Of a stretch of 64,000 nucleotides of DNA, positions 26,856 through 37,054 are shown piece after piece. The notes below the pieces were generated by a model. The model was not told the DNA's origin. It did no database searches and was given only the letters and a program-made list of their open reading frames with translations. The translations under genes and the position numbers were made by a program. Origin of the DNA: Begonia masoniana. Lineage: Eukaryota > Streptophyta > Magnoliopsida > Cucurbitales > Begoniaceae. Each line of letters starts with the position of its first letter. Position 1 is the stretch's first letter. Location of the stretch: positions 30,045,574 through 30,109,573 of the forward strand of contig CM039512.1 of NCBI GenBank assembly GCA_022432975.1, written 5' to 3'.

Positions 26856-27556
26856 TGTAACACTCAGTTCCATCAAACTGATTTTTACCTTGTCAACTAA
26901 TAGTGTACATTTTATGGATGAAATTGGGAGAATTATTGATTAGGTTAACAAGTGACTAGATAAGGGCAAAATGGTAAATAGAGATCTATAGTGGATAATG
27001 TATTTAAGGGAGTGTTTAATAAAGTTTAGCCGCCACTGTTTCTCATTTTACTTTCTCGGCATTCAGCTCAGCTAAGCAGAGATTCTCTCGGCAATTTTCT
27101 CTCCCATTTTCTCCAAGCAGGTGAGTTCAACTTTGATTTCTTGCTACATTGTACGTATCGATGATAGAGGAGGATTTTAAATGTGAGTTTTGAGAATGCT
27201 GTAAGTGAGATAGTTTCCCTACGAATTCTGGTAGATTTGAGGATAATTTAGAATGAAGCTTAACTAATACTCTGTCTACGGCTATAGGTTTGAGCAAAAC
27301 CCGAAGTAGTTTACAACCAAGCTTTTCCAGGAAACCAGGTAAGTAGAGTATGTGTGTGCCTTCGGGTCTATATCACAAAACAGTAGGTTTATGCTTGTTT
27401 GAATGTTTTATGTATGTCATGTATCATGTTTTTGGAAAGAACACAAAAATGAATTTACATGTAATGACATGGTAAGGCATGAACAGATTGTAACAGACCA
27501 ACTGTTAAGGGTCCGCCCCTTAATCGATGAAGAGGTTGTATGACTTTGGGAAATTG

Positions 27557-28757
27557 ATATGATTCCCAATGGAATATAGGATCAGATCAGCTGTTAAGGG
27601 AACTAATCTGCCCCTTAATCGATGAAGAGGATGTATGACTTTGGGAAAATTGATCCAACTCCCAATGGAACCGAGGGATCAGATCAGAGAAAGAATGTGA
27701 ATGCAACTGAGATGTGAAAGTAGAAACTTCATAACTAGGATTTATGTTTTAGCTTATAATTTCATTATTGCTCTACTTATTTAGCATTAGGCTAATAGAT
27801 GAGTTTTGTGATGTAGGTGTCGAGGTAACTACTGGAGAATTCTCTGAATTTACTGAACACTAGGAGTTGTCTGTTTGTTTAGAGTGTTACTGTTCACTGT
27901 GGATGTAGTCTATAACGGTGGATGTAGTCTATCGGTGGATGTAGTCTATCGGTGGATGTAGTCTATCGGTGGATGTAGTCTATCGGTGGATGTAGTCTAT
28001 CGGTGGATGTAGTCTATCGGTGGATGTAGTCTATCGGTGGATGTAGTCTATCGGTGGATGTAGTCTATCGGTGGATGTAGTCTATCGGTGGATGTAGTCT
28101 ATCGGTGGATGTAGTCTATCGGTGGATGTAGTCTATCGGTGGATGTAGTCTATCGGTGGATGTAGTCTATCGGTGGATGTAGTCTATCGGTGGATGTAGT
28201 CTATCGGTGGATGTAGTCTATCGGTGGATGTAGTCTATCGGTGGATGTAGTCTATCGGTGGATGTAGTCTATCGGTGGATGTAGTCTATCGGTGGATGTA
28301 GTCTATCGGTGGATGTAGTCTATCGGTGGATGTAGTCTATCGGTGGATGTAGTCTATCGGTGGATGTAGTCTATCGGTGGATGTAGTCTATCGGTGGATG
28401 TAGTCTATCGGTGGACTGATATGATTCCCAATGGAATATAGGATCAGATCAGCTGTTAAGGGAACTAATCTGCCCCTTAATCGATGAAGAGGATGTATGA
28501 CTTTGGGAAAATTGATCCAACTCCCAATGGAACCGAGGGATCAGATCAGAGAAAGAATGTGAATGCAACTGAGATGTGAAAGTAGAAACTTCCTAACTAG
28601 GATTTATGTTTAGCTTATAATTTCATTATTGCTCTACTTATTAGCATTAGGCTAATAGATGAGTTTTGGAGTAGGTGTCGAGGTAACTACTGGAGAATTC
28701 TCTGAATTTACTGAACACTAGGAGTTGTCTGTTTGTTTAGAGTGTTACTGTTCACTG
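27557..28757 (+). repeat. Direct duplication of about 340 bp flanking the 3' LTR array
   Basis: The block starting GATATGATTCCCAATGG and ending AGAGTGTTACTGTTCACT occurs at about 27557-27899 and again at about 28417-28757, with only a few differences (for example TTCATAAC/TTCCTAAC, and a 4-base difference before AGGTGTCGAGG). The 17-bp array sits between them, and the second copy is fused to the array at GGTGGACTGATATG. This is the product expected from unequal exchange or slippage anchored in the array. Confidence 0.9.
27893..28413. repeat. 17-bp array in the A1 3' LTR (about 29 copies)
   Basis: Same GGTGGATGTAGTCTATC unit as at 15352-19060. It begins after AGAGTGTTACTGTTCACTG with one imperfect copy (CTATAACGG) and ends at GGTGGACTG. 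A further short, degenerate set follows at 28755-28840. Confidence 0.97.
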
Positions 28758-29183
28758 GTGGATGTAGTCTATCGGTGGATGTAGAGTGTTAATGTTCACC
28801 GGTGGATGTTGTCTATCGGTGGATGTAGTCTATCGGTAGATGTGAGTAATAGATTTTGTCATTTTTTGATCAGTAGATGTGAGTAGTAGATTTTGTCGTT
28901 TTGTGATTGGTGGATGCTTTTTGTTTATGTTTCTATCGCTGGAACTATTCATCGGTAGAGGTGTTCTGTTTTCTTTTATTTTTTTTCAACCGATTGACTT
29001 TAATATTTTAATTAACTTAATAAATGTTCTTTTATACGAATGAATTTTCGCTGCGAGTTTTAACGTTTTTTTTATGGGTCAAACTTTGACCGTTGAGTAA
29101 AATTTTGAAATTTTCTCAAAATGTCATAGTATGGTTTAGTATTATGAGTAGCGAACCGGGTTTATATAATTCGGGGCGTTATA

Positions 29184-29760
29184 GTCTGTGGAGAAGAACT
29201 CGTCGACTTTCTTCTCATCTCCTTGTTTAGAACACTACTCTTGACTACATCCATAGCCAAAACACCATATGGGGCAGAGCTGGACAACGACATTCTGAAT
29301 GTCTTCCATGAGTCTCGTAAAGTTTCAAGAAGCATCAACATCTGAACCTCTTCATCAAATTTGATCTTCATTCCAGCTAACTGATTTATAATTCCTTGAA
29401 ATGTATTTAAGTGATCGGTCATTGCTTTTCTATTCTAGTACTTCAACCCTAGAAGCTGCTTGATAAAAAATAACTTGTTGTTATCGGTCTTCCGAGCGTA
29501 CAACTTTTCAAGCTTTTTCCACAAGCTCTGAGCATTCTTTTCCTCACTGACATGGTTAAGAACATTATCATCTACCCACTACCGAATGTAACCTCACACT
29601 TGACGATGACACAATTCACATTTGATGTCAGATTTAGCTGCCGGTTTCACACCAGCAAACATGAGTAAATAATAGTCTTTCACATAGAGATAATCGACTG
29701 TGTACAACTGCTAGTTTGAATTTGATTATTTAGGATCTGGAAATTGAATCCACGCACACA
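29184..29760 (-). pseudogene. Copia-1 gag, N-terminal and central part
   Basis: Minus-strand translation gives the copia Gag motif series: SLWKKLEKLYARKTDNNKLF, then LLGLKY, then LNTFQGIINQLAGMKIKFD and LETLRDSWKTFRMSLS (frame 29189-29422). An in-frame TAG separates LLGLKY from NRKAMTD near 29440. Downstream on the minus strand the gag continues at 14809 beyond gypsy A1; the joint falls exactly at the GTCTG duplication. The 5' LTR of copia-1 is absent because the sequence changes to LTR DNA at about 29765. Confidence 0.8.
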
Positions 29761-29764
29761 AGGT

Positions 29765-31833
29765 GCTGACTAGAGAACCTAGAAGTACAAATGTGTAGAT
29801 TTTAGGATAACTATTGGTAAGGACTTTTAGGATTTTGTTTAACTCTGTAATGTGAAATGTTCTAGGTGAAGAAGATTGCAGAGAAGTGCTCCATTTGCTA
29901 AGGAAACCAGGTAAGTGAATGTGTAGGAATACCCGGCCATTATGGCCCTACATCACGAGGGTATTAGTTAGAAGCTGTTTTCGATGTTTAAAGGTTATTT
30001 GAGCTATTGTCTGTTGGATATGATACTTGAACTGATAGAATAATTCCTGTTAGATGTATAACTTGTTCAATAGAATGGTGAACCAAAAGTATCCTTGCTC
30101 ATTCATCATGGATGTTTCTCAAACATATGAAAATGTTTTAAGTGCATGTTTTTTCTCATGAACAAGATATGAATATGAAACCGATGCAACATCGATCAGG
30201 AGAGGGTTGGGGGCGGTTTGGCGTATGTCACTGTCCAAAAGAGGGACCAAGAATATGACCCGCAAGGGACTATGTACACTTTCACTATCGAACACCCTTT
30301 ACCGGCACAAATCCTCCCTTAATCCATACAACGTAAAGGATGAATATGAATGATGAATATGAGCACGAACATGAATAAGTACAAGAAAAGACTCATGAGA
30401 ATATATATTTTCTTTAAACTGTGCATTCATGCATACATTTTAGCATTGCATTCCTTACTAAGCATTAGGCTTATAGTTTAAACCTTATGATGTAGGTGAA
30501 GAATTAACAGGTGAGGACTCTAAATTCGGCGAAAATGTCTAAGGCTGGTTGTTGGATGGTGCTCAGGGTGACAGTGCGTGGCTGGAAAGGGCTATTATGA
30601 CCCGTGGTTACTGCTCATGTGATGTCAGTAAGGATTACGAAAACTGAGATTAAAGTAGGATGAGTTTTCTCATGTCATTAGATACTAGAATATGACTGAT
30701 ACAATTTCTAAGTAGGATGTGGTTTCTCTTAAGAGCGTCACTTTTTTGATATTACCTGTTTTAGCTTCTGAGCTCGAGAATGATTCTGAGAATTTATATA
30801 TATGTGATGGTCTGTTTTAATGAAGTCTTCCGCTATACATACTCAGATTGAATTTATGTTTAAGTTCGAGCAGGATTATATTGTCATGATGAGAGTGTGT
30901 GAAAATTTGGATGTCCTCTATGGGTAAATGCCAAAGGTGTTTATCCACCGATGGATGTCTTCCATTAGTAGAAGTCGTTTAATAAGTTAAGGTCTCCTGT
31001 CTTTAGGGTAAAGTAATCGGATGATGTGAGTAGTTCTGCTTTTATCGGATGAGTAAATCATCTGGCTGACGTCATCGGCAGGAAAAGTTTAAACTTTGTC
31101 ATTTTGTAATCGGATGATGTTAGTAAAGATGAGTAATCGGATGATGTGAGTAGTGCTGTTTTGATCGGATGAGTAAATCATCCGGCTGACGTCACTAGTA
31201 GGAGTAGTTTAAACTTTGTCATTTTGGGATCGGATGATGTGAGTAAAGATGAGCAATCAGATGATGTGAGTAGTGCTGTTTTGATCGGATGAGTAAATCA
31301 TCCAGTTGACGTCATTGGCAGGAGTGGTTTAAACGTTGTCGTCTAGCTATCGGTGGAGATAAGTATAAGGTTCGTCGTCTTGTGTCTTGGGTAATGTCTA
31401 AGAACCATGTTCATTGCGCATGCCCATCGGTAGGTGTCTTCTACCGGGCGATGAATAATGAGTCACGCGAAGTGCACGTGACAATCGGGCAATGTGTCCC
31501 CTATCGATAAACGGATGCATATCCATGCAGCCCGAGAACGATGGAGTCGGGTGATCTGAGGGCATGTCTTTTCTGCCCGATTTTGTTATGTGACTGATGT
31601 CCGAGCATTGTCGCTCAATTCTGTGATATAGTAAGACAAAAGTGTAATGGAGAAGTCGAGTTTATGAAGGGTTCAGTTTCGTCTGACGTTGTAATGTCTC
31701 TGAGTTCTGTTTAAGGAAAGAAACAAAAAAATAATAATATAATAATAACAAGAGGACAAGATGAAACAGAGAACTAACTAGCAAATAACCGAAGGATGTT
31801 TATGATTATGTCACGGCCCCGCTGGTCGTTACA
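29765..31833 (+). mobile_element. Truncated family B-like LTR (plus orientation)
   Basis: Aligns, in opposite orientation, with the solo LTR 23497-26709: ACTTTTAGGATTTTGTTT, GGAAACCAGGTAAGTGAATG, GGCCATTATGGCCCTACATCAC, CTTATGATGTAGGTGAAG. It ends GTCGTTACA at 31833, right inside integrase sequence of A2. The start (roughly the promoter part) is missing, and copia-1 gag abuts at about 29765. Near 31010-31320 are three imperfect repeats with ATCGGATGATGTGAGTAG and GACGTCA, a low-copy form of the array region. Confidence 0.8.
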
Positions 31834-32656
31834 ATAGTTTCAGACCGAGATTCTAGATTTACGTCTAAGTTTTGGAAGAGTTTGCACAAGGCTATGGGAA
31901 CACAGCTCAATTTTAGCACAACTTTTCACCCTCAAATAGATGGACAGTCTGAAAGAACCATCCAAACGTTAGAGGATATGCTTCGTGCATGCACATTGGA
32001 TTTTCAGGGTTCTTGGAGTAAGTACTTATCATTGGTTGAGTTTTCTTATAATAACAGTTTTCAGGCAACAATTGGAATGACACCTTATGAGGCATTGTAT
32101 GGATGAAGATGTAGATCTCCTCTGTACTGGGATGAAGTTGGAGAATCACGAATGATTGGTCTTGACATTGTGCAACAAACAGTTGAGAAGATTGCTCTCA
32201 TCCGACAGAGAATCTTGACATCTCAGAGCCGACAGAAAAGTTATGCTGATTGCAGACGTAGAGAATTGGAATTCAAAGTAGGTGATGAAGTTTTTCTTAA
32301 GAAATCACCATTCAAAGGAGTTGTGAGATTTGGGAAAAGAGGCAAATTGAATCTCAGATTTATTAGACCTTTTCTAATCTTGAAAAGGATTGGGAAAACA
32401 ACATATCAATTAGAGTTACCGACCTCTATAGAAGGAATCCACAATGTGTTCCATATTTCTATCCTGAAGAAGTGTATGCGGGATCCAACTCAGATTGTGG
32501 AACAGCAGAATATTGAAGTCCATCCTACTCTTACTTATGGCATAACCAGAACATAGAGGAGACAACCTGAGAGCGCCAGCAGGATATGATGGACCAATAT
32601 CAAGAATTATTCAGGTAACGAATTTTGAGGACAAAATTCTTTTAAGAAGGGTAGAT
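31834..32656 (+). pseudogene. Gypsy A2 integrase C-terminal half with polypurine tract
   Basis: Starts within the integrase core at [11 protein letters not shown], with the catalytic Asp and, after 35 residues, Glu in QSERTIQ. It runs through a TGA at 32104-32106 (A1 has CGA at the same place) into the C-terminal region 32152-32556: FKVGDEVFLKKSPFKG, GKLNLRFIRPFLILKRIGK, NVFHISILKKCMRDP. The chromodomain is mostly gone: after HPTLTY the sequence jumps to GGCATAACCAGAACATAGAGG, which corresponds to the end of the A1 chromodomain. The polypurine tract is TTAAGAAGGGTAGAT (32642-32656). Everything 5' of the core is missing. Confidence 0.85.
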
Positions 32657-34455
32657 TGTAACACCCGGTTTTATTGAACAAATTTACTTAACCAACTTGT
32701 AGCGTACGTTTTATGGAATAAAATTGAGAGAATTAGTGATAATCTATTTAAGGAAAGAGGTTTTATGATTAATACACCATAGCCGCCATTATTTTCCATA
32801 CTTTCTCTCTCGGAATTCAGCTCAAGCTCAGCAGAACTCTCTAGGCGATTCCCTCTCCGATTTTACCCCAAACTAGGTGAGTCTACTTCGATTTCGAGTT
32901 ACATTGTAACTAGTGATGGTAGAGAGGATTATAGATGTGAGCTTTGGTGAATGCTGTAGGTGGGAGTTAGTTTCGTTTTGTGGTGAATCAGGTATGCACC
33001 ATGTATAGAGCTCCTAAACTAGATTCCTTAGATTTCTGAATAGATTAGAATGATGTTTAGTAAAAATAATTGATATTATGTTTATGACTTAGGTGAGCAA
33101 AACTTCCGAAGTAGTTCGAAACCGAGCATTTCCAGGAAGCCAAGTAAGTAGAGTTTGTGTGTGCCTTCGAGCCTACATCACAAAACAGTAGGTTTATGCA
33201 TGTTATGTATGTTTTTAGTTTGTCATGTATCATGTTTTAAAAGTATACGAAAATGAATTTAAATGTATGATGGCATGGTGAGGATTAAACCGATTGAAAC
33301 AGATCAGTTATTAAGGGAACTAATCTGCCTCTTAATCGAGAGAGGATGTATGACTTTGGGAGGAGTGATCCAACTCCCAATTTCACAGGGGGATCAGAGC
33401 AGAAACGAATGCATATGCAACTGAGATGTGAAAGTAGAAACTGCATGTCTAGGATTTATGTTTCAGCATTTCATTTCATTATTGCTTTACTTACTTAGCA
33501 TTAGGCTAATAGATAAATTTTGTGATATAGGTGCTGAGGTTTCAACAGGTGAATTCTCTGAGTTTACTGAAGAATAGGTGAAGTTGGACGAGCACTTTTA
33601 TGCCACGGTCTGGTACTCTGATGAGGCAGTTTAACTATTGTCTGTATGTGGAGTCTAACTTTTCAGACGTTCTGGCGAGGAGTGCAGAGGGTTTTGATGA
33701 TAGTAATAGTTGAAGGTTTTAGAATGTTTTGAGTTTTTCCTGATATGAAGACCTGATTTGGTTTTGTTATGGATTGCTAATTTGAGATTTTTATTGGATA
33801 AGGATACAATGTTGGTTTCAAATTGTTATTTGATGGAATTCAGAAGTTTCTTAGGGTCAAATTGTCTTGAATGTTTTCAATAAAAATTTGAAGTATTTTG
33901 TCTATCGGTGGATGTAGTCCACCGGTGGATGTCAAGTATTTTGTCTATCGGTGGATGTAGTCCACCGGTGGATGTCAAGTATTTTTGTCGTTTTGTGACT
34001 GGTAGATGTGAGAAGAAGATTTGTCGTTTTGTGACCGGTAGATGTGAGTAGAGAGTTTTGTCGTTTTGTGATCGGTAGATGAGAGTAGCCGACGCGTCGT
34101 CGGCAGATGTGAGCAGAAGATTCGTGAAAATCGACGCATCGTTCGGCTGACGTGTGCGGTTGACGATAGAAGCAGAAGATGTCTTTTTTTCTGCCTCTTC
34201 TGCTAGTACTGTTTAGCGGTGAATATCATTTGTATCCACTCCCACCGCTGGTAACGTTCAGCGGTAGATGTGCTTTGAATTTCTTTTCTCTCAGTCCAAC
34301 GTTTTAATATTTTGTCTATTTTATAAATGTTACTTATACGAAAAGTTTTCCGCTGCAAGTTTTGAAGATTTAAGGATTTAATTTTATCGTCGAGTGAATT
34401 TTATTTTAAAATTTCTTAGTCCTGTTCTATGTCATGAGTAGCGAACCGGTTCTGA
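32657..34455 (+). mobile_element. Gypsy A2 3' LTR (family A), 3' end lost
   Basis: Starts TGTAACACCCGG directly after the polypurine tract and follows the A1 LTR: CGGAATTCAGCTCAAGCTCAGC, GCCAAGTAAGTAGAG at 33139, TTGTGATATAGGTGCTGAGG at 33518, and GTCATGAGTAGCGAACCGG at 34431. The 17-bp motif is present only as a few copies (33900-33980, with GTAGTCCACCGGTGGATGTC variants), so this LTR represents an unexpanded state. After GAACCGGTTCTG the sequence leaves the LTR, without the usual GGGCGTTACA end, and copia RT begins. Confidence 0.8.
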
Positions 34456-35309
34456 AAACTCAATCTTAAGAAGTTTATATGATGCCTCCTCCCGGTGTAG
34501 CTTATCAGCCTGGTGAAGTTTGCAAGCTTCGCAAAGCTCTTTATGGTCTCAAACAAGCACAACGTGCCTGGTTTGAGAAGTTTTCTATAGTGATCACTTC
34601 GTTTGGCTTTCTTCCTAGTCACCATGATTCGGCGTTATTTGTCAAGCGTACAACGGCAAGTCGTATTCTATTATCCTTGTATGTTGATGACATGATAATT
34701 ACTGGTGATGATTATGATGGTATTGAGTCTTTGAAGTCTGATTTGGCACGTTGCTTTGCTATGTAAGACTTGGGTATTCTACGTTATTTTTTGGGAATTA
34801 AGGTTGCCTATTCTCCAAAAGGCTATCTCTTATCTCAATAAAAGTATATAGCTGATTTGTTTGAGCGTGCTGGACTCACTGACAACAGGACTGTTGATAC
34901 TCTCCTTGAGACTAATGCTAGATACTCTCCGTCGGATGGCACTCCTTTGACACATTCCAGTCTCTATCGTACCATTGTAGGCAGTTTGGTTTATCTTACT
35001 GTGACTCACCTCGACATTGCGCATGCTGTTCATGTGGTTAGTCAGTTTGTCACTGCTCCTACTACAGTTCATTGGACTGCCGTTCTTCGTATTCTTAGGT
35101 ACCTTCGGGGCACTCAGTTTCATAGTCTCTTGTTCCCTTCTGCGTCTTCGTTAGAGCTGCGTGCTTATTCTGATGTGGATTGGGCTAGTGATCCTACGGA
35201 TAGCAAATCGTTAACTGGATTTTGTATTTTCCTCGATGACTCACTTATTTCGTGAAAGAGCAAGAAACAAGATGTCATTTCTCGCTCTTCTACAGAAGCA
35301 GAGTATCGT
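34456..35309 (+). pseudogene. Copia-3 reverse transcriptase and RNase H, 5' part
   Basis: Copia (RVT_2-type) RT. After EVYMMPPP come CKLRKALYGLKQAQRAWFEK and the catalytic YVDD (residues 68-71 of the frame starting 34479), then IITGDD. TAA codons at 34764-34766 and about 34838 interrupt it. The frame 34857-35255 carries the connection region (GSLVYLTVTHLDIAHAVHVV, LRILRYLRGT) and RNase H (YSDVDWASDPTDSKSLTGF). A TGA sits where copia proteins have Trp, before KSKKQDVISRSSTEAEYR. The polyprotein upstream of RT is absent. The RNase H continues at 37937. Confidence 0.85.
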
Positions 35310-35754
35310 TGTGACGAACCCAACCCGGTCAATGCCACCACGGCATAACCATGGCGTAATCTTAACTTTATACCATCGGATTTTCACGTAAAATTTTTCT
35401 TTTTACTCAACACTCTATACAAAATGGACATAGACAAATAACTCTTCTCGATCGACGCTAATTAGACTAGCTTTAACTTAAACACAACGGCATGAAAGTC
35501 GTCAACTTTTAAATCATTAAAACGAAGTAAAAACTCTTTTTCGGAAAAATGTTGACTCGGTTTTTAAGCCCTTAAAATCCTTTAAAATACTCGGGGGTCG
35601 CCTGTAAAATATATTTAAAAAGTATCGCAAATGGTCGGGTCGAAACAGGTTTTGAAAATTCGAAAATAAAAAAAATGCACGTGGGTGCCCTGCGGTGCGC
35701 GCGCGCCTACCTTTGCTGCGCATCCAGTGCGCGCAGCGCGCTCGCCCAGCGCGT

Positions 35755-36030
35755 GCGCCAAACGCGATCGATCGCACCCCAAGCCCGATTGATCCGGTCG
35801 GCTCGGGTTTCCAGACTAAAATTTACCCAAAACACGATCGATCGCTCCTCGGGGACGATCGATCGCACCCCAAGCCCGATTGATCCGGTCGGCTCGGGTT
35901 TCCAGACTAAAATTTACCCAAAACACGATCGATCGCGCCTCGGGGACGATCGATCTGACCGGCTCGGGTTTCCCGACTAAAATTTACCCAAAACCACGAT
36001 CGATCGTGCCTCGGTCATGATCGATCGCGT
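35755..36030. repeat. CGATCGATCGC-containing imperfect tandem repeats
   Basis: Three to four imperfect copies of a roughly 75-90-bp unit, each with ACGATCGATCGC (self-complementary core CGATCG) and most with GGCTCGGGTTTCC and CTAAAATTTACCC. The same CGATCGATCGC motifs recur in opposite orientation in the related LTR at 3705-3810. The GC content is strikingly higher than the surrounding AT-rich DNA. Confidence 0.8.
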
Positions 36031-37054
36031 GGGCCACATTTTTGGGCGCGCCCAGCGTGCCCACCGCACGCGCACACTGCGCGAGCGCGCGCAACGCCCG
36101 GCCAGCACGCACCAGCGCCTGGCTTGCGCGCGCCCCTCCCCTTTTTCGTTACCCTTAACAATTTCTTTCTTTCCCAAACTCTTACTCTTCACCTTAAACT
36201 TTCCAAAAACTCATTCCACAACCTTTTTAAACATAAAATCTTCAAACCCCAAAAATCCCGACTCATACACATACCCGAGCACATGTTTAAAATTCATGAA
36301 ACAAACTGCATGGATCGCTCTAAAACTCGAGCGTATCCTTACCGTTCAAAAGGCCTAATATCATTATATCAATCCAACTTTACTTAACTTTATTTACTTT
36401 ACTTCATTTACTTGAAAACATGCATGCAAGAACATTTCATTAAATCTTAAAAGAGAAGACATGATGCATGAAGAAAGTACTCCAAACAATCATCCAAACA
36501 TTCATAACGTACATAAACGAGCCTAACAGACTACTCATAGGAAACGTCCTAGTCTACCCGACTCTTTAGAACCCCAAAATCGTGAAAACATCATCAAGAC
36601 ATTTAATTCCAAACATCGATATAATGTAGGGCTTTAGTAGCTGGAAACCTAACACCACTTATTTGGAGTCCTAGCTATGCCGAGCACCGTCCCTTGAGAG
36701 CTTGGGTTACCTAAGGCATTTTCATAACACGTCATTAGTATCGACTCTATATTATAAAAATCAAAACTCAACGAAGCCCCGAGCTAAGAAAAATTTTTCC
36801 AAAACCATTATTCACTTCATTCGGGCATTTCGTCGAGCACAATGCACTCACCAATTACTTGACCCCATTAATGGTGTCCAACAACCTTCCAACAACTTTA
36901 CAATGACTAAAATTAACCCAAACCATCAATCTAACACTATCAATTCATCCAATCTACCAAAATAACAACAAATGTACCGTTAGTGGGCATAAACTTGTTA
37001 TCCTATCGATTTCTCACAAATTCGAAAATTTTATACTAAACCCTAAATCAAAAC

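Larger units (their letters stand above)
14815..29183 (+). mobile_element. Gypsy element A1 (chromovirus, Tekay/Del-like), 14.4 kb with nested solo LTR
   Basis: Bounded by a perfect 5-bp target duplication GTCTG (14810-14814 and 29184-29188) inside copia-1. It starts TGTAACACCCGG and ends GCGTTATA (final CA degraded to TA). Order: 5' LTR with a huge 17-bp array, gag, protease, RT, RNase H, integrase with chromodomain remnant, polypurine tract TTAAGGAGGGTAGAT, 3' LTR. Without the 3.2-kb nested solo LTR the internal region is about 4.6 kb, the same as gypsy B. Lineage is inferred from long LTRs plus chromodomain. Many nonsense codons make it defective. Confidence 0.9.
26856..29183 (+). mobile_element. 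A1 3' LTR, 2.3 kb
   Basis: Starts TGTAACACTCAG and ends GGGGCGTTATA at the target duplication. It holds a TATA-like GTATTTAAGG (about 26999), GAAACCAGGTAAGTAG at 27331, TTTGTGATGTAGGTG at about 27805, a roughly 29-copy 17-bp array, a duplicated 340-bp block and several TTAAGGG...CCCTTAA hairpins. It is far less expanded than its 5' partner, although the two LTRs of one element are identical at insertion, so the size difference arose afterwards. Confidence 0.92.

Noticed and set aside
35517..36387. Arg/Ala-rich open frames on both strands
   Set aside because: Same GC-rich LTR effect; they lie wholly within the TSD-bounded solo LTR.
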